From the NCBI RefSeq assembly GCF_007991275.1, contig NZ_BJYA01000005.1, positions 1-64,000 on the forward strand: a DNA stretch of 64,000 bases. The letters run 5' to 3'. Positions 16,210 through 24,149 of the stretch are shown here, piece by piece. The notes under the pieces are model-generated. The model did no database searches. It had not been told where the DNA came from and saw only the letters and a list, made by a program, of their open reading frames with translations. This DNA is from Alkalibacillus haloalkaliphilus. GTDB lineage: Bacteria; Bacillota; Bacilli; Bacillales; Alkalibacillaceae. Position 1 is the stretch's first letter. Every line of letters starts with the position of its first letter. The translations under genes and the position numbers were made by a program.

Positions 16210-16338
16210 CGGGATGTTTACTAAATAGTAAAAAGCCCATTTAAAAATGTTTAGCGTTATTGCGCTACATATGTAGTTGTAACTTTAGTTGAAATCTGTA
16301 ACAATTTTTAGAGAAAATTTTTGAGGGGGATCCTAATA

Positions 16339-17223
16339 ATGTTTAATAAGACAAAACTTTTACTACTAAGTGCTGCGCTACTAGTTGTACTAGCAGCATG
16401 TGGTGGTAACGATGAAGCAGAAAACGGAGAAACTGGTGAAACAAACGACAAAGACCCGATTGAAATGGGACAAATTAATTGGGCAGAGAATATTGCGGTA
16501 ACGAATATGTGGAAAGTTCTTTTAGAAGATCGCGGCTATGAAGTTGACTTAATCAACTTAGACATGGGGCCAACGATGACAGCTCTTGCGAATGATGAGT
16601 TAGATATTAGCTTAGAAATTTGGTTACCAGTTCAAGACCAACATTACCTAGAGCAATACCAAGATGATATCGACTTCTCTGAAGCAACTTGGTATGACAA
16701 TGCGAAAGTAGGTCTTGTCGTTCCAGAATATATGGAAGATGTTAATAGCATTGAAGACTTAAACGAGCATGCTGAACAATTCGATCACCAAATCACTGGT
16801 TTCGACCAAGGTGCAGGTACGATGGAAGTTGCTGAAGAAATGATCGAAGAGTATGACTTAGAACTAGAACTTGTACCAAGCTCTGAGCCTGCGATGATCG
16901 CAGCAATTGATGATGCTGTTTCAAACGAAGAGCCAATTGTAGCTCCACTTTGGAACCCACACAGCATTTTCGCTGAGCATGACTTAAAATATCTAGAAGA
17001 TCCGAAAGAATCATTCGGTGGCGTTGAAAAGATTCACCACGCAACGCGTCACGATTTTGAAGAAGATTATCCTGAATTCAGTGAGTGGTTAAAGAACTGG
17101 AAGATGGATGACGAAGAGATTGGTGAACTAATGGCCTACGTTGAAGACGCTGAAGAGCCAATCGACGGCGCTCGCGAGTGGATTGATGAAAACGAAGAAT
17201 TAATTAACGAGTGGATTGACTAA
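16339..17223 (+). CDS. Glycine betaine/choline-type binding lipoprotein (OpuAC domain)
   Basis: A 294-residue lipoprotein: signal peptide with lipobox LAAC (Cys at about 20), a Glu/Asn-rich linker and an OpuAC/ProX-type periplasmic-binding fold. Conserved aromatic residues that could cage a quaternary amine are present (INWAENIAV, LEIWLPVQ, PLWNPHS). It is very acidic. GAGGGGG precedes the ATG. No permease or ATPase gene is adjacent, so it must work with a transporter encoded elsewhere. It fits osmoprotection in a halophile. It has its own promoter and terminator. Confidence 0.88.
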   Translation: MFNKTKLLLLSAALLVVLAACGGNDEAENGETGETNDKDPIEMGQINWAENIAVTNMWKVLLEDRGYEVDLINLDMGPTMTALANDELDISLEIWLPVQDQHYLEQYQDDIDFSEATWYDNAKVGLVVPEYMEDVNSIEDLNEHAEQFDHQITGFDQGAGTMEVAEEMIEEYDLELELVPSSEPAMIAAIDDAVSNEEPIVAPLWNPHSIFAEHDLKYLEDPKESFGGVEKIHHATRHDFEEDYPEFSEWLKNWKMDDEEIGELMAYVEDAEEPIDGAREWIDENEELINEWID

Positions 17224-17235
17224 TTCACTTCACCT

Positions 17236-17270
17236 CCCCAGTTAAGCTCAGGCTTAGCTGGGGATTTTTA
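17236..17270 (+). terminator. Terminator of the betaine-binding gene
   Basis: Stem CCCCAGTTAAGC / GGCTTAGCTGGGG with a very short loop, then ATTTTTATTTT. The repeat array 5 begins about 20 bases later. Confidence 0.85.
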
Positions 17271-17289
17271 TTTTGGTGAGGTTCATATG

Positions 17290-17550
17290 GTGTGAACGCT
17301 GATAAAGTGTACTTGAGCGCTGATAAATTGTTGTGAGCGCTGATAAATTTTTACGGACGCCGATAAATCATGCGAGCGCTGATATTTTGTGAGCGCCAAA
17401 TTAATTACTCAAGCGCCAGAATATCACCCTCGAACGCCAAATTAATGACTCGAGCGCCAAAATATCATCTGCGAACGCCAAATTATTTTCTTGAGCGCCA
17501 AAAAGATACGTGCGAACGCCAAATAATCATACGTGAGCGCCAAATACTAT
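17290..17550 (+). repeat. Intergenic repeat array 5
   Basis: Thirteen units. CGCTGATAAA-type cores lie at 17297, 17318, 17338, 17358 and 17377, then CGCCAAATTA-type cores at 17394, 17414, 17435, 17455, 17476, 17496, 17517 and 17538. In the second block the base before the core alternates (GAACGCC, GAGCGCC), so the real period there is a 41 bp dimer. It lies downstream of the betaine-binding gene in the sense orientation and upstream of the staygreen gene. Confidence 0.92.
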
Positions 17551-17629
17551 CATAACCTCCGACCGCATAGTTCTTGATCCAAGCCTCTTACACATACATT
17601 TACATATATGATCACGAGGAGGGAATTTC

Positions 17630-18118
17630 GTGTCCGATTTCGATCCTAATAAATTGTCTGTGCGATTACATCCACCTATAACACCTACTAACCCTATTAT
17701 AGAGAGAAGATATACACTGACTCACTCTGATGAAACTGGAGATTTATTTTTAGATGTCGGCACTAACTTCAACTTAAATGCGATTGATTGGCAACTGCGT
17801 GATGAAGTTTTAGCTGAGTGGATTCAAGCAACTGACACACAACATCAATTACTTGGCTATGCGTATGTTGATGGAGGGGACTTTTCATTAGAAGAGGCTG
17901 CATTTCGTTATAATATTTTCTTAAAAGAAATGCCACTTGCATTGAAAGCGATTGTTTATGGCGATCTACCATTATACGAACAGCACCCGTACTTGCTTGA
18001 TCAACCAATTTTTATTGAATATCATTCTTCCTTTCCTGCTTTTCAAAACTCGCTCTATTATGGAACTCCACGTGATATACTAAATGGCATTTTTCACTCA
18101 CAACATACAAAAAAGTAG
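17630..18118 (+). CDS. Staygreen-family protein
   Basis: A 162-residue cytoplasmic protein matching the bacterial staygreen family: an N-terminal KLSVRLHPPITPTNP-like segment, YTLTHSDETGDLFLDVG, LRDEVLAEW and a C-terminal YYGTPRDIL. Plant homologues act on chlorophyll (Mg-dechelation). The role in Bacillaceae is unknown. The start is GTG at 17630 with GAGGAGGG upstream. It is monocistronic with its own terminator. Confidence 0.85.
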   Translation: MSDFDPNKLSVRLHPPITPTNPIIERRYTLTHSDETGDLFLDVGTNFNLNAIDWQLRDEVLAEWIQATDTQHQLLGYAYVDGGDFSLEEAAFRYNIFLKEMPLALKAIVYGDLPLYEQHPYLLDQPIFIEYHSSFPAFQNSLYYGTPRDILNGIFHSQHTKK

Positions 18119-18148
18119 TCTATTTCAATCAAACAGACTACTTTTTTT
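18110..18148. terminator. Terminator between staygreen gene and adh
   Basis: Stem AAAAGTAGTCT / AGACTACTTTT with a 13-base loop and TTTTTTT. It overlaps the last codons of the staygreen gene and may also serve the convergent dehydrogenase gene. Confidence 0.75.
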
Positions 18149-18151
18149 ACG

Positions 18152-19288
18152 TTACGGCTTTAATACAACTTTAATACAATCTTCTGTTTTCGTATCAAAT
18201 ATTTCATAACCACGTTTTGCATCATCTAGTGACATTGGGTGTGTAATAATATCACTTAAATCAACTTTTCCATGAGCTATTAAGTCATGTAAAAATGGCA
18301 TATAATGAACAACTGGGGCTTGGCCTGTTCGAATGTTTACATTACGCATAAAGAAATCACCAAATGGAAAGCCATTATAACGTGAACCATATACACCTGT
18401 AACTTGCACATTTCCACCTTTACGAACCGCTTGACTTGCCATGACTAATGCGCCCATCGAACCACCATGTAACTTTAATCCTGTTGCAAGAAATTCTAAG
18501 TCTGTCATTTTTCCGTCCATGCCAACACAGTCAATTACGACATCAGCCCCACCTTTAGTCATCTCATGTAAGTAAGAGCCGACATTTTCATAATCCTCAA
18601 AATTAATCACTTCTACATTATTCGTTCGTTTTGCGTGTTCTAAACGGTACCCGACATAATCAACCGCTATAACGCGACTTGCTCCTTTTAACCAGGCAAA
18701 CTTTTGTGCTAATAACCCTACAGGACCACAACCTAATATAATGACGGTGTCTCCTTCTTTCATTCCCGAGTTGTCAACACTCCAATAAGCTGTTGTACCG
18801 GCATCAGCCAACATAATTAAGTTGTCATCATCCACTTCACTTTCTTCAGGAATTTTAAAAGGTGTAAAATTCCCATAAGGGACTCGCATTTATTCAGCTT
18901 GTCCACCAGGATAACCTCCTGTTGTACCGGAATAGCCAAAGTAAGCTCCCATTTCACCATTATCATTCGATTCATCACATTGGCTTTCTAATTGGTTGTC
19001 GCAAAACCAACATTCACCACAACTTACGTTAAAAGGGATTACAACCCGGTCACCTTTTTTTACTTTCGTTACATCTGGACCAACTTCTTCAACGATCCCC
19101 ATAGGTTCATGCCCAATTATATAATCTGGTTGAAGGTTCGGAATCATACCATGAATTAAGTGTAAGTCCGAACCACAGATGGCAGTACTCGTTAACTTGA
19201 CAATTATGTCATCTGATTTTTGTATTTTTGGAGCTTCGACGTTTTTAACGACGACTTCATCGACTCCTTGAAATGTGACAGCTTTCAT
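18152..19288 (-). pseudogene. adhB: AdhB-like zinc alcohol dehydrogenase split by an in-frame TAA
   Basis: One 378-codon reading frame interrupted by a single TAA at codon 133. The first part (132 residues, 18890-19288) has the GroES-like zinc domain: catalytic Cys in ICGSDLH, GHEPMGIVEEVG, and the four structural Cys in CGECWFCDNQLESQC. The second part (245 residues) has the Rossmann fold (GCGPVGLLAQ) and begins right after the stop at an ATG. Family members read GQAEY-x-RVPY here, so a Tyr codon probably became TAA. Length and coat-gene neighbours match B. subtilis AdhB. Either a recent pseudogene, a sequencing error, or two chains made by reinitiation at TAAATG. Confidence 0.8.
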
Positions 19289-19312
19289 TCATCTTCCTCC
19301 AATACTCTGCAT

Positions 19313-19672
19313 TTATTTTGGTGGGGTTGGGAATAAGCCTTTTCGATTATGGTTGTCTGGGAATAGGTTTAACCCGGCAATATCAACTGCCGTTTGTGCC
19401 GCTTGTAAATCAATTAATTGTTGCTTACTTAAGTCGTATGGATGAAACCATTGCTTTTCCATCATTAAGTTTGTCACTTCTTCTTGAAAGTCAATTGCGG
19501 CTTCCATTTGGTTACGAATCGTTGTTCTTACTTCTGGACTTGTCGCCTCTGTTAAAGCAATAGAGTAGTTTCTGACCGCTTCTTTCGTAGTTATTAATAA
19601 ATCAAGTGCAATGGCCGAATCAACCTGTTCAGGCATACCGACAGCGTTGAGCGGGTCTAAATAATCATTCAT
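19313..19672 (-). CDS. CotF-type spore coat protein (long partner)
   Basis: A 119-residue helical protein of the CotF/YraF-like family (DSAIALDLLITTKEAVRNY, ALTEATSPEVRTTIRNQM, MMEKQWFHPYD). B. subtilis has the same arrangement: yraF/yraG/yraD/yraE coat-like genes around adhB. It lies 24 bases before the dehydrogenase gene, so the three minus-strand genes are one operon, presumably expressed in the developing spore. GAGGTGATC precedes the ATG. Confidence 0.82.
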   Translation of the reverse strand: MNDYLDPLNAVGMPEQVDSAIALDLLITTKEAVRNYSIALTEATSPEVRTTIRNQMEAAIDFQEEVTNLMMEKQWFHPYDLSKQQLIDLQAAQTAVDIAGLNLFPDNHNRKGLFPTPPK

Positions 19673-19685
19673 CTGATCACCTCAT

Positions 19686-19892
19686 TTACTGTGATTCTGT
19701 ATAAGGATATAAACGTTTTAATTCTTTAACATCTTTTACAGATGCTTCAACATTCTTTTTCATTAATGCTCGTAAATCTTCGTCAAACACAACACCTTGC
19801 ATCATTTTCGATTTTAATAATCCAATCGTCTTCATATTTAACAACTCGTGCGCATCTAACGTTTCGTGGTGTGCTAAATCCTCTTTCCCCAT
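19686..19892 (-). CDS. CotF-type spore coat protein (short partner)
   Basis: A 68-residue protein (LAHHETLDAHELLNMKTIGL) matching the short partner of CotF-like pairs, as in YraE/YraG. It is followed by its long partner after 13 bases. It shares about half its residues with the divergent short gene at 20044 (RHERLEMHEILTLKNISL), so the two pairs look like an inverted duplication. GGGAGG lies upstream of the ATG. Confidence 0.75.
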   Translation of the reverse strand: MGKEDLAHHETLDAHELLNMKTIGLLKSKMMQGVVFDEDLRALMKKNVEASVKDVKELKRLYPYTESQ

Positions 19893-20043
19893 TCATTACT
19901 ACCTCCCGTCACGTATAAACTAAAAGTATTCTTCCTCTAATGTCCTCCTCTATTCACATTTACCTCAATACGAATCCTTAAGAATAAACTGATGACAAAT
20001 ACGTAACCTAAAGAAAAATGTTGTTTAATTAGATTGGGGTGAG

Positions 20044-20247
20044 ATGGTGACAGATCAATTAGCTCGTCATGAACGTTTAGAAATGCACGAGATTTTGACT
20101 TTAAAAAACATAAGTCTAACAAAAGCCGCCACTATGCAAGGGCTAGTAGGATGCGATCAATTAAAAGCTATTCTTCAAGAAGATGTGACAAAGGGAAAAC
20201 AACATGTTGAACAGTTAAATGAGTTATTAAACGACGGGAGTAATTAG
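20044..20247 (+). CDS. CotF-type spore coat protein (short partner, divergent copy)
   Basis: A 67-residue paralogue of the 19686 gene (LARHERLEMHEILTLKNISL; both have a Met-Gln-Gly-Val/Leu-Val stretch). The ATG at 20044 abuts GGGGTGAG. The GTG one codon later has slightly better spacing, so the exact start is uncertain. It is followed by its long partner after 3 bases. Expression is probably late in sporulation, but no clear sigma-factor box was identified in the 150-base divergent gap. Confidence 0.75.
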   Translation: MVTDQLARHERLEMHEILTLKNISLTKAATMQGLVGCDQLKAILQEDVTKGKQHVEQLNELLNDGSN

Positions 20248-20250
20248 GTT

Positions 20251-20547
20251 ATGGCAAATCTTATACAAAAAATTGCAGGCATGAGTGGAATGACAGACCA
20301 AGTGATTGCGACTGACTTTTTAATTTCTTCAAAGGCTGCCGTTCGAAATTTAACCTTTGCATTGACTGAGTCAGTAACACCAGACGCACGAAGAGTTTTA
20401 CGTACTCAGCTTAATGATGCTATTGAAACTCATGAGAAGATAAGTCAGTACATGATCGAACAAGGGTATTATCATCCAAGTAATCTCGATGAACAGTTAA
20501 AAGTAGACTTAAAAGCATCTAAAAGTGCATTGAAAATTGCTGATTAA
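20251..20547 (+). CDS. CotF-type spore coat protein (long partner, divergent copy)
   Basis: A 98-residue protein with the CotF-like core (QVIATDFLISSKAAVRNL, ALTESVTPDARRVLRTQL, MIEQGYYHP), clearly paralogous to the 19313 product but shorter at the C-terminus. It lies 3 bases after the short partner, so translational coupling is likely. These proteins are ferritin-like helical bundles found in spore coats; the detailed role is unknown. Confidence 0.8.
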   Translation: MANLIQKIAGMSGMTDQVIATDFLISSKAAVRNLTFALTESVTPDARRVLRTQLNDAIETHEKISQYMIEQGYYHPSNLDEQLKVDLKASKSALKIAD

Positions 20548-20574
20548 TATTAAATTGCTATTGGAGGAATGATG

Positions 20575-20754
20575 ATGGCTAAGGATAAGCGCCATAATGA
20601 AAATGCGAGTCATAAAATCGCTGAGGAAAATTATAAAAATGAGCATTATCAAGGAGATTCTCAATTTGAAAAAGGGTTAGCGGAAACGCACGAGCAAGTG
20701 TCCGATGATTATCATGAGGGAACGATTGATCGCAAACTTGGTAAAGAAGATTAA
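20575..20754 (+). CDS. DUF4025/YozQ-like small hydrophilic protein
   Basis: A 59-residue, highly charged protein (EHYQGDSQFEKGLAETHEQ, DDYHEGTIDRKL). The core resembles the DUF4025 family (B. subtilis YozQ), of unknown function. Three in-frame ATGs stand in a row. The third (20575) has the best spacing, 7 nt from GGAGG. It is the third gene of the plus-strand coat-type operon. Confidence 0.65.
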   Translation: MAKDKRHNENASHKIAEENYKNEHYQGDSQFEKGLAETHEQVSDDYHEGTIDRKLGKED

Positions 20755-20755
20755 A

Positions 20756-20789
20756 AAATGAGCCTTACTTTTAAGTAGGGCTCATTTCT
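20756..20789. terminator. Bidirectional terminator
   Basis: Stem AAATGAGCC-TTACTT / AAGTA-GGGCTCATTT with a short loop and T run. It serves the plus-strand coat operon, and the stop codon of the convergent 53-residue gene lies in the right arm. Confidence 0.8.
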
Positions 20790-20943
20790 TATTACGTAAA
20801 TACTTTCCGTAATTTTCATTAAATTTATAAACAATAATTTGAGATGGTTCTTTGTCACGATGTTTTTCTTCTGCTTCATCCATCTCTTTTTGTAGCTTTT
20901 CTGCAAACTTAGAGAATTCCAATGCTGGGTCTTCTTTCGTCAT
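20782..20943 (-). CDS. Unknown 53-residue charged protein
   Basis: ATG at 20943 preceded by GGTGGTGG, 53 residues, stop inside the shared terminator. The sequence is hydrophilic and helical (ALEFSKFAEKLQKEMDEAEE) with a tyrosine-rich end (YKFNENYGKYLRNKK). No family recognised. It lies 21 bases after the nitroreductase stop and may be cotranscribed with it. Confidence 0.6.
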   Translation of the reverse strand: MTKEDPALEFSKFAEKLQKEMDEAEEKHRDKEPSQIIVYKFNENYGKYLRNKK

Positions 20944-20964
20944 TCGACCACCACCTAAGAAACT

Positions 20965-21552
20965 TTAATATGCACCTTGATCAGCTGTAATCCATGTCGT
21001 TTTCTCTTGAAATGGTGTGCGTATTCCTTTTTCTTTCTTCTGTTCTGGATGCCCTATATAAATAAAGCCTAACACTTCATCTTGTTCTCTTAAGCCGAAT
21101 AAGCTCTTCATTTTCGGATGGTACGTTGGCTTACCTGTACGCCAAATCGCGCCTAAACCTAAGCCGTGTGCTGCGAGTAACATATTTTGAACAGCGGAAT
21201 TTACCGCGCCCACTTCTTCGATTGGAATCACTTTGTCTTGATCTGATGGCGTTACCGCTACTGTAATAATGACCGGTGCGCGAAATGGCTTTTGTTCAAT
21301 ACGTTCTAGCTTCGCCTGGCACTCAGGTGTCGTTGGGTCTTCCATATCTTCTTTCGCAATGTCAGCGAGTGTACGGCCTAATGGTCTTCTTCCTTCATCT
21401 TTTAACACGAAAAATTTCCACGGTTCTGTATGGAAATGATTCGGCGCCCACGTCCCCGCTTCTAAAATCTTCTCTACTAATTCATCCTCAACAGGCTTGT
21501 CCTTCACTTTACCAATGCTTCTTCTTTCATGAATTGCCTCAAAAATATCCAT
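20965..21552 (-). CDS. Nitroreductase-family FMN oxidoreductase
   Basis: A 195-residue flavoprotein of the NfsB/YdjA-type family. The N-terminal RRSIGKVKDKP provides the FMN phosphate contact, followed by APNHFHTEPWKFFV, GAVNSAVQNMLLAAHGLGLG and the C-terminal GFIYIGHP. Probably a homodimer using NAD(P)H. The substrate is unknown (quinones or nitroaromatics are typical). The ATG at 21552 is chosen because GGAAGGTGA lies 6 nt upstream. Confidence 0.88.
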   Translation of the reverse strand: MDIFEAIHERRSIGKVKDKPVEDELVEKILEAGTWAPNHFHTEPWKFFVLKDEGRRPLGRTLADIAKEDMEDPTTPECQAKLERIEQKPFRAPVIITVAVTPSDQDKVIPIEEVGAVNSAVQNMLLAAHGLGLGAIWRTGKPTYHPKMKSLFGLREQDEVLGFIYIGHPEQKKEKGIRTPFQEKTTWITADQGAY

Positions 21553-21657
21553 ATCTATGTCACCTTCCATCAAGTTGTCCGTTTCCTTTAAGCACTGTTA
21601 TTATATAACTTTCATGAAAGGGCTGTCAATCTAATTGAGAATGGTTTTCAACATAAG

Positions 21658-23094
21658 TTAACGCGTTTCAACTTCTTCTTCTACGTCTAAGGCTTTCGGA
21701 ATTTGTCTAACACCATGGAATAAGCCACGAACTTCCCCTTCATTATTAAACAAAAAGCGAATTGGTGATTCTGATTCGCTTATTTCAATCGTGAAAAGGT
21801 GTTCACCAACAGGTCGCATGAGTAAAGCTTCCCCTTCTCCTTTGTAGTAAAGTTTGTCATCTTCTTTACTAATCGCAACCTCGGCTCCTTCGCCTGACTT
21901 ATAAATACCAACATATAGATCAAAGTCAGTCTCATTAACGGCATAGTCATTAAATGACGTAAGTGGTTTTTCGGGCGCGATGTCTTGAGCAGCATTAAAG
22001 CCTGCTAACATTAACTTAAACGCTGGCACACCCGAAAGATTGTTTAAGACGACACAAGCAAGCCCTTTTTCTGGTACAACCCCCATATTAGAAGAAACAC
22101 CTTTAAGGCTACCACCATGCTCTACTAAAGTTCCGCCATTATAATTCGGTGTAATCATTAAGCCGTAACCGTAATATTTGTTGTCTTGAAATTGAACATG
22201 AGGTTGAATCATTACTTGTACACTTTCTGGCGTAATAATTCTACTCTCCCCTACTTTCCCTTCATTGCGGAAAATTTCAGTGTAACGCATCATGTCTGCT
22301 AAAGTTGACCTTAAAAATCCACCTGCACACATCGCATATGAATCCCACCAGGCCTCTGAAGCGTACACTTCCTTCTCGCCATCTTTTTCTTCAGTTGCAT
22401 AAATTGTCGTTACATTGTCTGACTGCAACACTTCATCCATCTTGAAAGTACTGTTAACCATTCCGGCAGGCTTTAAAATATTTTCGGTCACATATTGATC
22501 ATATGGCACGCCACTAACACGTTCAATAATCGCACCTAACAAAGCATAACAGTCATTTGAATAACTAAATTCCTCACCAGGCTCTCCTAATAAGTCGACC
22601 TCTAGTTGACCAATGAATGTCATTAACTCTTCATAAGTTTCAATCGGTTCATGAGACTTCACACGCTCCATTTGCTTCTCAGAAACAGAAGAATCATTCT
22701 CCATAGAACGCCTCATCGCATGATAAAGACTAGGTAAAGGTGGCAAACCAGCTGTATGTGTTAATAAATGATGAATCGTCACCTTTTCCGTATGTTGTTT
22801 GTTTCCGAAGTTTAGTACAGGTAAGTACTTAACTGCCTTGTCTTCAACTGATAGCTCTCCCGCCTCTTGTAATTGCATAATCGCAACACCAGTAAATGAC
22901 TTTGTAATAGACGCAATACCAAAAATTGTGTCTTCATTTACTTCAAGTTGTTCATCGACATTTCGATATCCAAACCCACGTTCATAGATGACTTCACCAC
23001 CTTTTACGACACCAAATGCTGCTCCTGGTACTTGATACTTGTCTAAAATCTCTTCAATATACGTTTCATAAGACTTAACCCAAACTTGCTTCAT
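21658..23094 (-). CDS. Beta-lactamase-fold serine hydrolase (class C-like)
   Basis: A 478-residue serine hydrolase. Catalytic motifs: SITKSF (SxxK, about residue 63), YSN in EFSYSNDCYALLG, and HGGS late in the domain in place of KTG. A C-terminal beta-rich domain (about 375-478) of the kind found in esterase/D-aminopeptidase relatives follows. There is no signal peptide, so it is probably cytoplasmic and more likely a peptidase or esterase than an antibiotic-resistance enzyme. GGGGTG lies upstream of the ATG. It is monocistronic. Confidence 0.87.
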   Translation of the reverse strand: MKQVWVKSYETYIEEILDKYQVPGAAFGVVKGGEVIYERGFGYRNVDEQLEVNEDTIFGIASITKSFTGVAIMQLQEAGELSVEDKAVKYLPVLNFGNKQHTEKVTIHHLLTHTAGLPPLPSLYHAMRRSMENDSSVSEKQMERVKSHEPIETYEELMTFIGQLEVDLLGEPGEEFSYSNDCYALLGAIIERVSGVPYDQYVTENILKPAGMVNSTFKMDEVLQSDNVTTIYATEEKDGEKEVYASEAWWDSYAMCAGGFLRSTLADMMRYTEIFRNEGKVGESRIITPESVQVMIQPHVQFQDNKYYGYGLMITPNYNGGTLVEHGGSLKGVSSNMGVVPEKGLACVVLNNLSGVPAFKLMLAGFNAAQDIAPEKPLTSFNDYAVNETDFDLYVGIYKSGEGAEVAISKEDDKLYYKGEGEALLMRPVGEHLFTIEISESESPIRFLFNNEGEVRGLFHGVRQIPKALDVEEEVETR

Positions 23095-23239
23095 TAATCA
23101 TTACACCCCAATCAAATTATTTCGTCTTACTAAGTAAATTCGATTAAGGTCGCTATTTTCCTTCACTTTTTTAGAAAAAATTTAGACCGTGAAGGATTAT
23201 GAAATTTTTGGTAGAATGTGAAGTTAGGGGAGTGGTTAA

Positions 23240-23782
23240 ATGTATAAAATATTTTACTTAATTATGTTCCTGTTCATCTTATCAGCCTGTAACGGGAATG
23301 AAAGCACGGATTACAGTGAGTATGAAGGTGAGTTGAGTGAAAAAGCTGGTTACGATGTACACATTGTCGAACCTCATGATCTAACGTTAACTGCCGCTAA
23401 CATTACGACAGATGACGAAGTTGGTTTAAACTTCAGCCAAGTGGATGGTGAATTACAGTCAGGTAGTGTTGAAGATGATCGAGGAGATGATGTTGAGTAT
23501 GTTTACGGGCCATACGCCGGTGACTCTCAGTACCGGATTTCAATTCAACCTAAACCCGATGACTTTCAATTAGAAGAGTATAAATCTGATGAAATGGAAA
23601 TCCTTGAAATCAACGGACACGATGTAGCCTATGAGATTACTGACACGCCACCAGAAGGCTTTTTCGGTATCATTTCGCTTGATGGATTGATTATTCACAC
23701 CAATTTCCACGGTGATGCTGATGTAATTGAAGATGAAGCGATCGACTATATCGAAAAACTGATCGATGCATATGAAAACTAA
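23240..23782 (+). CDS. Small acidic lipoprotein, unknown
   Basis: A 180-residue lipoprotein: signal peptide with lipobox LSAC (Cys at about 17), then a strongly acidic globular domain ending in ADVIEDEAIDYIEKLIDAY. The FFGIISLDGLIIHTNFHGDA segment suggests a mixed alpha/beta fold similar to DUF4367-like domains, which I cannot confirm. GGGGAG precedes the ATG. It ends at a terminator shared with the SinI-like gene. Confidence 0.7.
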   Translation: MYKIFYLIMFLFILSACNGNESTDYSEYEGELSEKAGYDVHIVEPHDLTLTAANITTDDEVGLNFSQVDGELQSGSVEDDRGDDVEYVYGPYAGDSQYRISIQPKPDDFQLEEYKSDEMEILEINGHDVAYEITDTPPEGFFGIISLDGLIIHTNFHGDADVIEDEAIDYIEKLIDAYEN

Positions 23783-23821
23783 AAAAATAGCCGAGTCCAC
23801 TATTGGATTCGGCTATTTCTT
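23783..23821. terminator. Bidirectional terminator between lipoprotein and SinI-like gene
   Basis: Stem AATAGCCGA-GTCC / GGAT-TCGGCTATT with A and T runs on both sides. The last codons of the SinI-like gene fall in its right arm. Confidence 0.85.
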
Positions 23822-23974
23822 TACTTTTTGACGCTCTTGTAAAAACTGTTCGACCTCTTTTGGCGTTAAACCAATCGCTTCAGCCTCTTTCATTAAGTTG
23901 AACCACCCGCGGTCCAACTTCTTGTGATGCTGCTTAAATCTGCCTACCCCATTATTCTTCCTTCCGTCGTACAC
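23813..23974 (-). CDS. SinI-like anti-repressor peptide
   Basis: A 53-residue protein starting at GTG 23974, 6-7 nt after GGGGGAG. Residues about 20-47 (LDRGWFNLMKEAEAIGLTP then KEVEQFLQE) match the SinI / SinR dimerisation helix-hairpin (D-x-x-W-x-x-L-x-x-E-A-x-x-x-G-L-T-x-x-E-V). In B. subtilis SinI binds SinR and relieves repression of matrix genes. The basic N-terminus (FKQHHKK) is unlike SinI itself. No SinR gene is adjacent, so the partner must lie elsewhere. The stop is in the shared terminator. Confidence 0.75.
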   Translation of the reverse strand: MYDGRKNNGVGRFKQHHKKLDRGWFNLMKEAEAIGLTPKEVEQFLQERQKVKK

Positions 23975-24149
23975 AACATTCTCCCCCTAATAAAGAAAAC
24001 TTCAGACCACTTATGTAGGATTCTTGTTCGAGTTTAGTTGCATCTCATATAATCTCCAAAACTATTGTAAAACGTAAAGGTTAAATCTATGTTAAGTTAA
24101 TTATTTTTGTTCAATTAATGTCATATAGTTTATAACGGGAGGTGATTTG

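Noticed and set aside
17370-17555. 61-codon plus-strand frame within array 5
   Set aside because: It is made entirely of repeat units (CERQIN/RAPKYH-like repeats), has no ribosome site, and stays open only because of the repeat composition.
18890-19288. Selenocysteine or programmed readthrough at the adh stop
   Set aside because: The codon is TAA, not TGA, and no SECIS-like hairpin is seen. A point mutation is simpler.
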